This document shows positions 17,526-26,308 of a stretch of 64,000 nucleotides of DNA, piece after piece. Source of the stretch: Fortiea contorta PCC 7126 (GTDB taxonomy: Bacteria > Cyanobacteriota > Cyanobacteriia > Cyanobacteriales > Nostocaceae); the NCBI RefSeq assembly GCF_000332295.1, contig NZ_KB235930.1:3313895-3377894 (forward strand), given 5' to 3'. Numbering within the stretch: position 1 is the first letter of the stretch; each line of letters starts with the position of its first letter. The notes under the pieces were generated by a model, which was not told where the DNA came from, ran no database searches, and worked only from the letters and a program-made list of their open reading frames with translations. The position numbers and the translations under genes were made by a program.

Positions 17526-19334
17526 TTGGTTGAGCTACCAGAACTCCGTGAAACTTCCTCTATGCAGTCGCTCCAGCGCGTTTTGGAGACTTTGCGTACT
17601 TACCAATGGACTTCATGGGGAGCCTTGGTTAGTTTGTTGCTGTTGACGGTTGCTAATGCACTGACTCCTCAATTATTTCGCTGGGGAATTGATCAGGGTA
17701 TTGTCAAACAAAATTTACAAATCGTATTATATAGTGCAGCTTGGATGGTAGTAGCGGCGATCGCCCGTGGTTTATTTAACTTCGGACAAAGCTACTTAGC
17801 AGAAGCTGCATCCCAAGGTGTAGCTTATCAATTGCGAAACCAGATTTTCAGTAAAATTCAAAATCTCAGTTTCAGCTATCATGACCAAGCGCAGACTTCC
17901 CAACTCCTCACCCGCGTCACTAGCGATATTGAGCAGATTCGCACCTTTGTAGGTACGAGCTTGATCCAGGTGATCAGCGGTGTGGTGACATTAGTAGCGA
18001 TCGCTCTCATACTATTAGTGATGAACTGGCGGTTAGCGCTAATTACCCTCACCGTTGTTCCAGTTTCCGGATGGTTGATGACACGATTCGTCACCCAAAA
18101 TAACGGACTTTTTCGACAAATACAAGAACAACTCAGTGACCTCAACGCCGTTTTGCAAGAGAATTTAATCGGTATCCGGGTAGTCAAAGCGTTTGTGCGG
18201 GAGTCAGCCGAAAAAAACCGCTACACCAACCTGAATGAGCACCTGATCAAGGCGAATATGAAAACGATTCGCGCCATTCATAACACCTTTCCATTTATCT
18301 TTTTATTAAGTAACTTAGTCACACTGGCAGTTTTTGGCTATGGCGGCGCCCAGGTAATTGGTGGTAGCTTCTCCATCGGCGAGCTAGTAGCATTTAACTC
18401 CTACCTAGCGTTGATTCTACAACCGATTCTGTTAATTGGATTTGCCGCTCCAGCCATCGCCCAAGCCGCAGCTTCCGCACAACGAGTTTACGAAGTGGTA
18501 GACGTACCAGTAGAAATTAGCGATCGCCCCCACGCCGTCCCCTTCACCACCTGCGGCGGGAGAATCACCTTTGAAAACGTCTCCTTTCGCTATCCTGGCG
18601 CCACCAGCGAAGCCTTAAAAAACGTTTCCTTTGAAACCAAACCCAACGAATTAATCGCCGTGTTGGGGATGACAGGCTCCGGAAAAAGCACAATTATGAA
18701 TTTACTTCCCCGCTTTTACGACGTAATTGCGGGAGCAGTCCGCATCGATGGGCGAGATGTGCGCGACTTCACCCTCAAAAGTCTGCGTTCTCGCATCGGC
18801 ATTGTTTTTCAAGAAACCACCCTATTTTCTGGTACCATCCGTGAGAACATCGCCTACGCCAAACCCAACGCCACCAACGAAGAAGTAATTTTAGCAGCAA
18901 AAACTGCCCAAATTCACGACTTTATCAGCAGCCTCACCGATGGCTATGAAACCGTTGTCGGTGAAAGAGGTATAGGTTTATCTGGTGGACAAAAACAACG
19001 CATAGCGATCGCCCGTACCCTACTCACTGATTACAGCATTCTCATCCTAGACGATAGCACCTCTGCCGTAGATGCCAAAACTGCCGCAGACATTCAAACC
19101 GCCCTCGATAACTTCATGCGCCAAAAAGCCTGTACCACGTTTGTTGTTGCTCAACGCATCAGCACTGTTAAGAATGCTGATCGCATTTTGCTCATGGATA
19201 AAGGACGCTTAATCGCCCAAGGTACTCACGAAGAATTGATGCAAAATAGCCCTCTTTATGGCGTTATTTTGGAATCTCAGGTCAACTCTGTGGGGGAGAA
19301 TTTAAAGTTTCCACTGATAAATCGGCGTCGCTGA
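17526..19334 (+). CDS. ABC exporter, fused membrane and ATPase domains
   Basis: This is a half-transporter of about 600 residues with a six-helix type-1 exporter membrane domain (about 30-320) and a C-terminal ATPase: Walker A GMTGSGKST, signature LSGGQKQRIAIARTLL, and Walker B ILDDSTSAVD. The residue after the Walker B Asp is Asp510 where most have the catalytic Glu. That substitution is typical of the degenerate site in heterodimeric exporters, so a partner half may exist elsewhere. The start is a TTG at 17526; an ATG at 17562 would drop twelve residues. The substrate is unknown. Confidence 0.88.
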   Translation: MVELPELRETSSMQSLQRVLETLRTYQWTSWGALVSLLLLTVANALTPQLFRWGIDQGIVKQNLQIVLYSAAWMVVAAIARGLFNFGQSYLAEAASQGVAYQLRNQIFSKIQNLSFSYHDQAQTSQLLTRVTSDIEQIRTFVGTSLIQVISGVVTLVAIALILLVMNWRLALITLTVVPVSGWLMTRFVTQNNGLFRQIQEQLSDLNAVLQENLIGIRVVKAFVRESAEKNRYTNLNEHLIKANMKTIRAIHNTFPFIFLLSNLVTLAVFGYGGAQVIGGSFSIGELVAFNSYLALILQPILLIGFAAPAIAQAAASAQRVYEVVDVPVEISDRPHAVPFTTCGGRITFENVSFRYPGATSEALKNVSFETKPNELIAVLGMTGSGKSTIMNLLPRFYDVIAGAVRIDGRDVRDFTLKSLRSRIGIVFQETTLFSGTIRENIAYAKPNATNEEVILAAKTAQIHDFISSLTDGYETVVGERGIGLSGGQKQRIAIARTLLTDYSILILDDSTSAVDAKTAADIQTALDNFMRQKACTTFVVAQRISTVKNADRILLMDKGRLIAQGTHEELMQNSPLYGVILESQVNSVGENLKFPLINRRR

Positions 19335-19647
19335 TTGATGGGTGATTTTTTCTCGCGCATAGACGCGGAGCGGCTTCCCGCAGGGTAGGCGCAAAGGCGC
19401 AAAGAAAGAGCGCCAAAATCAAGACTGTTGCAAGAGGTCTAGTGATGTGTATCAATAATTTCGTGAAATGGTATTACTCTCTGCGCCTTTGCGACGCCAG
19501 TTGCTTCAAGTCGGGAAACCCGCCCAACGCACTGGCTCGCCTTTGCGTGAGGCAAAAAAAATATTTATGCAAGAAGTCTACTGTTCTTGCATCTCCTGTT
19601 CCTTGCTATAGAGTAAGATTAGACTCATTGCAGGACTGCCACAAACT
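19335..19647. other. Repeat-rich intergenic region
   Basis: No gene is seen. The DNA contains GC-rich direct and inverted segments (GGCGCAAAGGCGC near 19389-19402) and a Nostocales-type palindromic element at 19495-19540. A short open frame at 19442-19654 runs through the repeat and is not credible as a gene. Confidence 0.5.
19495..19540. repeat. Dispersed GC-rich element, copy 1
   Basis: The segment runs CGCCAGTTGCTTCAAGTCGG ... GCACTGGCTCGC, with an internal GGGAAACCC hairpin. A diverged copy with the same order of blocks is at 27898-27946. This matches the widely dispersed repeats seen between genes of Nostoc-type genomes. Confidence 0.55.
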
Positions 19648-20034
19648 ATGCTGAATGAAATTTTGCCTTTCCACTTTGAATTGGACAAAATCACGATCGC
19701 TGGGGCGAGTTTGTGGTCTTTGGCACTATATTTAGCGTTTTCGTCGGTGAGTGAATGGGTAATTGATCAACTCAATCGCTGGTTTAATTTTGCCGAGCGA
19801 TCGCTCTATACTAGTCAATCGGAATTCGACAAAACCCGTCAAGCTAGGGAATCTCAAAACGCTTTTTACGCCTCTGTGTTTAGTATTGTGCCTTTTTTAA
19901 TTACTGGTGCTTTGTGTAACTGGTTTTTAGAATTTAGCTTAGGCCCTAGTTGGGGAATCAGCACTGGTATCCTGGCTTGCATTGGTTCTGGTATTTATGA
20001 ATTGGGACGCCGAGATGGGAGTTCCTCAGATTAA
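19648..20034 (+). CDS. Small membrane protein, unknown function
   Basis: The 128-residue product has hydrophobic segments at about residues 17-38, 74-94 and 99-115, separated by a charged stretch (NRWFNFAERSLYTSQSEFDK) that should face the cytoplasm. I do not recognise the family. Its 3' end overlaps the convergent LpxB-like gene by nine bases. Upstream lies repeat-rich DNA, so any promoter must be close to the start. Confidence 0.6.
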   Translation: MLNEILPFHFELDKITIAGASLWSLALYLAFSSVSEWVIDQLNRWFNFAERSLYTSQSEFDKTRQARESQNAFYASVFSIVPFLITGALCNWFLEFSLGPSWGISTGILACIGSGIYELGRRDGSSSD

Positions 20035-21291
20035 ATTCTCCAGTTCCTGGCTGACGATTTGTGCTAGCTTCTGAGCTGCGCCAGATACACCACGAGCATT
20101 ACGGAGGTTGGTGCGAATTGCTGCTAATTTTTCGGGGTGCGCTAACAAGTCTAATACCATTTCTCCCACCACTGAAGCTTGCAGTTCTCCCACAAGTTCT
20201 GGAACTATCTCTGCTTGCGCCCAAATGTTGGGCCAGGCTAATAAACCTTTGCGTCTGAGGAAAAACCAGTTAATTATTTTGGCGAAAGTTGCGCCGACGC
20301 CTGGTAAATTAGCTAATAGTCCTGGTAGACCATCCCAAGAACGCATCGCATCTAGTTGTTGTGTTGGTAGCAAAACAATCATCGGCACTGCTAAGGCACC
20401 AAGTTCGGCGGTGTTTGCACCAACGGTAGTTAAGCAGATGCGACAGCGGGATAATAATTCATAAGCTGGGTTTTCTTGGTAAAGTCTGATACTTAAACCT
20501 TTACCAGTTTTCAGTTCTGGATTATCTGTGCTGTCTGCGGGGATACTTAGAGAAGCACCACTAAAGCCGAAGGTTTGCACTAAGGAATTTTTTTCGGGGT
20601 CGGCGAAACTCGCTAAAGTTGGTAAATCTAGGGTAGGGGCGACGGGAATGACAAATTCAGTTTGGGGTCTGTTGGCGTGGATATATTCAGCGATCGCTAA
20701 TGTTAATGGTACTCCTTGAGCTAATTTAGCAGGTTTTGACCCTGGTAAAACACCTATAAGTTCTTTTGTTGGGAGGGAAGATGTGTTTTCCCCTGAGTTT
20801 CCCCCTTGGGCTTCGACCATCAAATCCCCAACAACAGTAAATTTATGAGCATACTTTTGGGAAACCTGTTGAGCAACTTGCGGTTTCATGATCGCAAAAT
20901 GGTCAATTAAGCTGTGCCAGCGCGCGTCCCATTCAGCGTAAACTACTGTGCGATAACCGAGTTTTTTGCCGATGATGACGGGGAAAATTTGATCACCACC
21001 AAGGAAAACAACGACACCACATTCTCGCCAATCCCAGTTTTGAGCAGTTTTTCCCCAAAGCAAAAACTGCCAAAAATGCTCTGCACCTTGGACTCTATCT
21101 ACTTCGGGGTAAGTCAGAGCGATCGCCACTTCTTTTCCTGTAGCATTGGGACAAGGTGATAAAACTACACTAATCCTGACTTGATTACGGTCATCACCGA
21201 ATTGTTGTCGCAACGCCTTGACCACCGGGCGCACCCAGGTAGTCACCTCACCAGGGCCGTTTGATAAGATCAGAATATCTACTGGAGTCAT
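20026..21291 (-). CDS. Lipid-A-disaccharide synthase-like glycosyltransferase
   Basis: The product (421 residues from the ATG at 21291; a GTG six bases upstream is possible) opens with VDILILSNGPGEVTTWVRPV and continues with a GT-B fold like LpxB: VFLGGDQIFPVIIGKKLGYRTVVYAE, then GVLPGSKPAKL, and ending with SRCRICLTTVGANTAELGALAVPMIVLLPTQ. Many cyanobacteria have this LpxB-like protein in addition to, or instead of, the lipid A pathway, and its substrate is not settled. It is convergent with the small membrane gene and stands alone. Confidence 0.75.
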   Translation of the reverse strand: MTPVDILILSNGPGEVTTWVRPVVKALRQQFGDDRNQVRISVVLSPCPNATGKEVAIALTYPEVDRVQGAEHFWQFLLWGKTAQNWDWRECGVVVFLGGDQIFPVIIGKKLGYRTVVYAEWDARWHSLIDHFAIMKPQVAQQVSQKYAHKFTVVGDLMVEAQGGNSGENTSSLPTKELIGVLPGSKPAKLAQGVPLTLAIAEYIHANRPQTEFVIPVAPTLDLPTLASFADPEKNSLVQTFGFSGASLSIPADSTDNPELKTGKGLSIRLYQENPAYELLSRCRICLTTVGANTAELGALAVPMIVLLPTQQLDAMRSWDGLPGLLANLPGVGATFAKIINWFFLRRKGLLAWPNIWAQAEIVPELVGELQASVVGEMVLDLLAHPEKLAAIRTNLRNARGVSGAAQKLAQIVSQELENLI

Positions 21292-21416
21292 TGACACTTT
21301 ATATGTAAGATTTTTTGGTAATGATTCTAAAATTAGAAATTTTTACCTAAGAAATAAAAATTTAGCCATGGCAAAATACTATCACTCGTTATTAATCTTG
21401 AATATTTTTTGTGCCA

Positions 21417-21830
21417 ATGCCTAGCCTCAAACTCTCACAGGCTGGATTAAAAATCGTCAAACAAGCTCGTCAAGAAAAAGGTTGGACGATTGATAATCCA
21501 CTTTGGTTAGAGTCTGCGAGTCAAGTTTTGGTTCCTGAGAGTGACTGGGAACATGCAGAGGTGTTTGCTAGAGGGGTATCTTTGCCTACATTGAAACGCT
21601 TTCTGCACGGTAAGGGAATTGATAGTTCTGTATTTAAAGCATTTTGTCAAGTATTGGGGTTGAATTGGCAAGATTTAATCGAGCGTTCCCTTAAATTTTC
21701 ATCGGCGACAATTCCCGACATTCCTTTATTTTTTGGGCGACGTTATGAACTGGCGACACTTACCCAGGAAATCGCCCAAGGAAAGCGCCTAGTTGCGATT
21801 ACGGGGATGGGAGGGATTGGCAAAACAGCC
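21417..21830 (+). pseudogene. 5' fragment of an NB-ARC/STAND ATPase gene
   Basis: The first 138 codons are like the N-terminus of large Nostoc NB-ARC (STAND) proteins: a helical HTH-like domain (SLKLSQAGLKIVKQARQEKG, VSLPTLKRFLHGKGI, FKAFCQVLGLNWQDLIE), a FFGRRYEL linker and the P-loop GMGGIGKTA. Directly after the P-loop, at about 21831, the family sequence stops; the frame continues for 23 unrelated codons to a stop at 21899. Everything beyond Walker A, including the sensor repeats, is missing. At the same base the antisense DUF2207 fragment begins, so this is a deletion or rearrangement joint and the gene is dead. Confidence 0.8.
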
Positions 21831-22175
21831 AGGTGCTTTAAGTTTGTGTGTCCAACGAATCCAAAATTGATTATTTTCCACACCTGTTGTACTTTCTAAT
21901 AGTTGACTATTTTCGGAAACTGAAACATCGGTAATTTCATCAACCTTATCGAGGGGGATATAGCGGAAACGTTCGTTTTTATAGTCACCAGTAAATGTAT
22001 ACTTCTGCGTTTCGGAAATGAGCATATCACCGTTGTTTTGTACAGCAATATCAACATCAATAAATTCCCAATAAAAAGGTACTGATTGAGCGTTGACCTG
22101 ATGAAAAGAAAGCGCCAGGGTGAGAAATAGAGCAATAGCAAATAGACAAAATCTTTGGATGATTTTATTGAGCAT
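21831..22175 (-). pseudogene. 5' fragment of a DUF2207 membrane protein gene
   Basis: On the minus strand a signal peptide (residues 1-30 from the ATG at 22175, ending VNAQS) is followed by the DUF2207 N-terminal beta domain: DVDIAVQNNGDMLISETQKY, FRYIPLDKVDEITDVSV, and FWIRWTHKLKAP. The homology ends at about 21831, exactly where the opposite-strand NB-ARC fragment ends. Full DUF2207 proteins are about 500-600 residues with a membrane region and a Gly-rich tail, all missing here. The remaining open frame runs 14 codons into the NB-ARC DNA. Confidence 0.75.
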
Positions 22176-22179
22176 AAAA

Positions 22180-22341
22180 TTATTTTTCCAAATTGGTATC
22201 AGCAATATTTGCTTGTAGGCATAATTTCGCTAATTCCCATGCAGTATTCAAGTTGAGTTTTAGCTCAGTGATGTAGTGAGCTAAAACTGAGCTTGACAAA
22301 TCCCGTTTTCTGTTATTTTTTAAACTAGTTCTACAATGGGT
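22180..22341 (-). pseudogene. Possible small ORF or gene remnant, no usual start
   Basis: On the minus strand a 53-codon open frame ends four bases before the DUF2207 ATG. Its translation ends LNTAWELAKLCLQANIADTN followed by L-E-K, which looks like real protein. There is no ATG or GTG; only a TTG after the first 14 codons. It could be the 3' tail of a lost gene that preceded the DUF2207 gene, or chance. I do not recognise it. Confidence 0.25.
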
Positions 22342-22372
22342 TTACTACTTTTTTGCTACTGGTCGTGAATTT

Positions 22373-23413
22373 ATGGCGTACTGCATCAATCCTGATTGTT
22401 CGCGGCGAGAAAATCCTGATGATATTGCGGTATGTCAAAACTGTGGAACGCCATTAGTGCTGCAAAACCGCTACCGAATTAAGCACCCTCTCCAACAGCG
22501 GGCGTTTGCTTATACAGAAGTGTTTGAGATTGAAGATTTAATTACACAAAATCAGCCATTGGTGCTCAAGTCTCTTAAGGAAGTCACTCCCGATTTATGG
22601 CGATTGTTTGAGCAAGAAGCAGCAATATTAACAAGTTTGCAGCATCCTGGTTTACCTGCTGGGAAAACTTTATTTCCTTTAATTTTATCTACAGGTCGTC
22701 AATTACGCTGTTTGGTGATGGAAAAAATCGAGGGTGAAGATTTACAAACTTGGCTGAGTCACCATCCAGGGGTGATATCTTATCAAACTGCGTTGGATTG
22801 GTTGAAGCAGTTAACGCAGATTTTGCAATTTGTGCACCAGGAGGGTTTTTTTCATCGAGATATCAAGCCTGCAAATATTATGCTTAATCCTGAGGGGAAG
22901 TTAGTATTGATTGATTTTGGCACGGCGCGTCAGATGACGCAGACTGTTGTTAATGGTAAATCGGTAACGGTAATTGTTTCACTTGGCTATACTGCGCCGG
23001 AACAAATCGAAGGATGCGCTGTTTTGCAGTCAGATTTTTATGCGCTGGGACGGACTTTTATTTATTTACTGACTGGTATTGATCCTACAAGCGATCGCGC
23101 TCCAAATTTCCGCACTTGGTACAAATACGTTAAAGACCGCCGCACTCCACCAAAATTTATAGCTCTAATTCAAGCACTGACTAACTTTCAGCCTCAACGT
23201 CGTCCGCCCACAGCCCAAGCGATTTTAGAAAAAATAGCCGATGTTGAGCAGTATAGCTGGGGACAATGGCAAAAATTTTTATTGAGTGCGACTTGTGGAG
23301 TTTTGCTGATTTTCGGTGCTAAATCGGTCTATGAAAAAATTACATCAGCGATCGCCTGGCTGCAGCTAAAATTGCTACCTACGCAATTTCCCAACTCAAG
23401 CAACAAAAAATAG
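22373..23413 (+). pseudogene. Ser/Thr protein kinase, 5' part of a broken kinase-receptor gene
   Basis: The 346-residue frame has an N-terminal zinc ribbon (Cys4, Cys9, Cys21, Cys24), then a Hanks-type kinase domain with VLK (Lys66), HRDIKPANI (161-169), DFGTA (181-185) and APE (208-210), and one membrane helix at about 283-300. The kinase domain looks intact. Just after the helix the frame runs 20 odd residues to a stop, while a periplasmic binding protein frame opens in a different phase at 23335. Kinases with an extracellular receptor of this kind are found in cyanobacteria, so I read this as the intact kinase end of a gene broken by a deletion. The kinase may still be made. Confidence 0.7.
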
Positions 23414-24123
23414 CAATTTTTTACAGTCAAGGTAGTGTTTATGCGGAATCTCTAGCTAAGGCAGTGCGATTAGCAGCGAAATCCTCGCAGGGTCAGGTGA
23501 TTAGCCATCAACCAGCCTTCAATCTCGCCAGCGATCGCTTTGATGGGAACGCAGCCTTAAAGCAAGCTAAAGCTCAAGGTGCGACAGTAGTTGTGTTAAT
23601 TCCCGACGCAGGGGTGGGATTGTATAATGCGATTCCCAATGCTTTACGAGTTATCAAGGAAAATAATGAGCAATTTTGGCTGATAGGAGGTGATAGTCTA
23701 TACAGTGCAGACTTACTTAAATCAGACCAGATTCTTTCCTCAACGGGTATAGAACGCACAACATTAGCGATCGCTTGGCATCCCCTCAACGATATCAACT
23801 CTCAATTTCTCCAGCAAGCTCAGACGTTATGGAAAATTGACCAAAAAAGTCTTTCTAGTAACACAGACATCACTTGGCGCACCGCTACCAGCTACGATGC
23901 AGTTTTAGTCTTGAGCGCCGCTTTGAAAAGAAAACCCAGCCGCAGCGGAATTCAGCAAACACTGTCAATGGCTGAATTTGCAGTTACAGGTGTCACAGGA
24001 ATCATTCGATTTACCCAGAGCGATCGTCGTGATAGTAAAATTACAATGGTGCAAGTATCGCGTAAGTGTAATTCCAGCAGTTTCGTTTTTACACTCAGCG
24101 ATCGTCCTTTGAAATGTAGTTAA
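23335..24123 (+). pseudogene. C-terminal part of a periplasmic ligand-binding domain
   Basis: This frame has no start near its beginning; the first in-frame GTG is at 23464. The translation begins in the middle of a type-1 periplasmic binding fold (DRLAAAKIATYAISQLKQQK, IAIFYSQGSVYAESL), continues through VVLIPDAGVGLYNAIPNALR, and ends with TAVTG-like features (FAVTGVTGIIRFTQSDRRDS). This is the branched-chain amino acid/receptor family ligand-binding domain without its first lobe. It is out of frame with the kinase just upstream, so the two parts of a once single receptor kinase no longer join. Confidence 0.7.
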
Positions 24124-24462
24124 ACTTGTTTTTAAAATAAGAATTAGGCACTAAATAAAGATGTTTTTATTAGACAAATTACTACCCTATTACTAAACAT
24201 ATATACACTTTAAACACCAAAAAATCACCAATAATAAATAACCACTAACATTTAACAATAATCCTTCCTAATATAGAGGAAAAAATTTTTCTACTCGTAC
24301 AACTTTGACCGTAAAATTGTGTATTTATTAGTTTGCTGGTAAATTTTGCACACAGAGCGCCAGAAGCCAACAGATACAAACCGATATCGCATTTGTTCAA
24401 TTGACAACAGTCTGATTAGATGGTCTGGACGTTTACTTTCACCAACTACAGGCTGGCTATAA
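24124..24462. other. AT-rich intergenic region, no gene seen
   Basis: This 339-base gap before the first CAP gene has very low GC content. A weak minus-strand open frame (24291-24473) has no family look and overlaps the CAP start. The CAP promoter should lie in its right half, but I cannot place it. Confidence 0.4.
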
Positions 24463-24465
24463 GTG

Positions 24466-25380
24466 ATGATCAAAACAACAATTTACGGAATTGCTTTAGG
24501 AACTTTCGTGCTCACCAGTGGAGCTAACGCTATTTCTGTAGCAGATCAAACTTCTACGCCGAAGTCTTCGCATGTAGACATTGCAAGTGATAGTCTTCAG
24601 GCCATACCCTACCCTCAAGGTAGAAATTATCCTCGGCGCTCACCCTCCCAAGGTACACCGATTAATCCCCAAGGTACACCGATTAATCCCCAAGGTACAC
24701 CGATTAATCCCCAAGGTACACCGATTAATCCCCAAGGTACACCGATTAATCCCCAAGGTACACCGATTAATCCCCAAGGTACACCGATTAATCCCCAAGG
24801 TACACCGATTAATCCCCAAGGTACACCCACTGATCCCCAAGGTACACCGATTAATCCCCAAGGTACACCCACTGATCCCCAAGGTACACCCAATAATCCC
24901 CAAGGTACACCCACTGATCCCCAAGATTCTCCTACTAGTCAGGGTACACCCACAGATTCTCAAGATTCTCCTACTAGCCAAGGTACACAGTCGAGTGCAG
25001 ATACCGCTGCTATTGAAGCATCAGTTTTCCAACAAATTAATAGTTACAGAGCTTCTATCAATCTCCCAGCATTGACACGTAACTCTGCGGCTGATAATCA
25101 AGCGAGAATTCATAGCCAAAACATGGCTAGTAAAAAAGTCGCCTTTGGACACAGTGGAGTTAATCAGCGATTTAAAGCCACCGGTATTACTTACAAATCC
25201 GCTGCGGAAAACGTCGCTTATAACAGTAACAGTGATCCAGCTACCATAGCTGTTCAAGGCTGGCTCAAAAGTCCGGGACATCTAGCTAATATCAAAGGAA
25301 AATTCACTCTCACTGGAATTGGTGTTGCTAAGAGTAGTGACGGGCAAGTCTACCTAACACAACTTTTCTTCCTTTCTTAA
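24466..25380 (+). CDS. Secreted CAP-domain (SCP/PR1) protein with heptapeptide repeats
   Basis: A signal peptide (about residues 1-22, from the ATG at 24466) is followed by a Pro/Gly/Thr-rich low-complexity region made of 13 copies of Q-G-T-P-x-x-P plus related QDSPTS units, and then a CAP domain over the last 125 residues. The CAP part has FQQINSYRASINLPALTRN, RIHSQNMASKKVAFGHSG, AAENVAYNS and a WLKSPGHLANI motif, the usual set with the conserved His and Glu. CAP proteins are secreted; roles in cyanobacteria are mostly unknown. The repeat is likely a flexible linker or wall-spanning stalk. A second CAP gene follows. Confidence 0.88.
   Translation: MIKTTIYGIALGTFVLTSGANAISVADQTSTPKSSHVDIASDSLQAIPYPQGRNYPRRSPSQGTPINPQGTPINPQGTPINPQGTPINPQGTPINPQGTPINPQGTPINPQGTPINPQGTPTDPQGTPINPQGTPTDPQGTPNNPQGTPTDPQDSPTSQGTPTDSQDSPTSQGTQSSADTAAIEASVFQQINSYRASINLPALTRNSAADNQARIHSQNMASKKVAFGHSGVNQRFKATGITYKSAAENVAYNSNSDPATIAVQGWLKSPGHLANIKGKFTLTGIGVAKSSDGQVYLTQLFFLS
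24649..24921 (+). repeat. 13 tandem copies of a 21-base coding repeat
   Basis: The unit is CAAGGTACACCGATTAATCCC; the first eight copies are near identical and later copies change the two variable codons (ACT GAT or AAT AAT in place of ATT AAT). The unit is a multiple of three, so copy number can vary without a frameshift. Confidence 0.95.
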
Positions 25381-25670
25381 ATTTTACCAAATCTCAATTT
25401 TTGCTCTCTCATTTTCGCAAGAGTACGTAGCGTCTATGAAATTTTTTGAGTAGATGCTACATTACTTTTTGATAGCTTGATAAAAGCTTCATAATTTTGC
25501 AGTAAATTTAGTTCTGTTGGTATCAGTTTAGAAGTAATTACTTGTATTTACTGAAAAAGACATAAAAACCTTTTTTAACTTCATAAATCCTTAATAGTAT
25601 CCTAGTATATATTCAGGGGATAATAAGGTAGAGTATAAGTCTTATAACTCTATAGGTTATGTAGCTCTCC

Positions 25671-26219
25671 ATGTTCCGACAGACTGCTTTTGGCATCGCT
25701 TTAAGTACGCTTGTCCTTGCCAGTGAATTAACAACCGCTTCTTTTCCAGACCACACTGCTAAGAAAAAATCCCTTGCTCCTCAGCCGTTATCGATTGCGT
25801 CTAATCAAGTTGCAGTATCTACTACTACTTTTAAAACTACTGCTTTAGAAAAATCAGTTTTTGACCAAATTAATCGATATCGGGTTGCTCGAGGATTGTC
25901 AAAATTGACCCTGAATGCAAATATCACTAAACAGGCAAGGATTCATAGTCAAAATATGGCAAATGGTAAAGTCCCGTTTAGTCATCAAGGATTTGAAAAA
26001 CGAGTGACTGCTATCCCGATTATTTACAACAGCGCAGCGGAGAATGTTGCTTTCAACCAAGGGTATAGCAATCCTGCTGCTGAGGCTGTAACTGGTTGGC
26101 TCAAAAGCCCAGGACATTTAGTCAATATCAAAGGTAAATATAACCTGACTGGAATCGGTGTTGCAGCGAATAAGCAAGGAGAAGTTTACCTGACGCAGAT
26201 TTTTGTACAGGCGAGATAG
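25671..26219 (+). CDS. Secreted CAP-domain protein
   Basis: The 182-residue product has a signal peptide (about 1-24) and a CAP domain from about residue 62: FDQINRYRVARGLSKLTLN, HSQNMANGKVPFSHQG, AAENVAFNQGYSNPAAEA and GWLKSPGHLVNIKGKYNLTG. It is a paralogue of the gene just upstream, differing mainly in lacking the heptapeptide repeat, so the pair probably arose by tandem duplication. The gap between the two is about 290 bases and has room for its own promoter. Confidence 0.9.
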   Translation: MFRQTAFGIALSTLVLASELTTASFPDHTAKKKSLAPQPLSIASNQVAVSTTTFKTTALEKSVFDQINRYRVARGLSKLTLNANITKQARIHSQNMANGKVPFSHQGFEKRVTAIPIIYNSAAENVAFNQGYSNPAAEAVTGWLKSPGHLVNIKGKYNLTGIGVAANKQGEVYLTQIFVQAR

Positions 26220-26308
26220 ATTGAATTATTAATTTTGTTGCACAATAATGATGTAGTGTCTAAGATAACGTTGGTCTGGTAGACACTGCATTTATTATTG
26301 AGTAATTC

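Noticed and set aside
24291-24473. Minus-strand 60-codon frame before the CAP gene
   Set aside because: No family look, no ribosome-binding site, and it overlaps the CAP start.
24649-24921. Regular repeats that could suggest a CRISPR array
   Set aside because: The 21-base units are directly adjacent with no spacers and lie in frame inside a coding gene.
24627-24981. Antisense open frames through the heptapeptide repeat
   Set aside because: Low-complexity mirror of the CAP gene, produced by the repeat.
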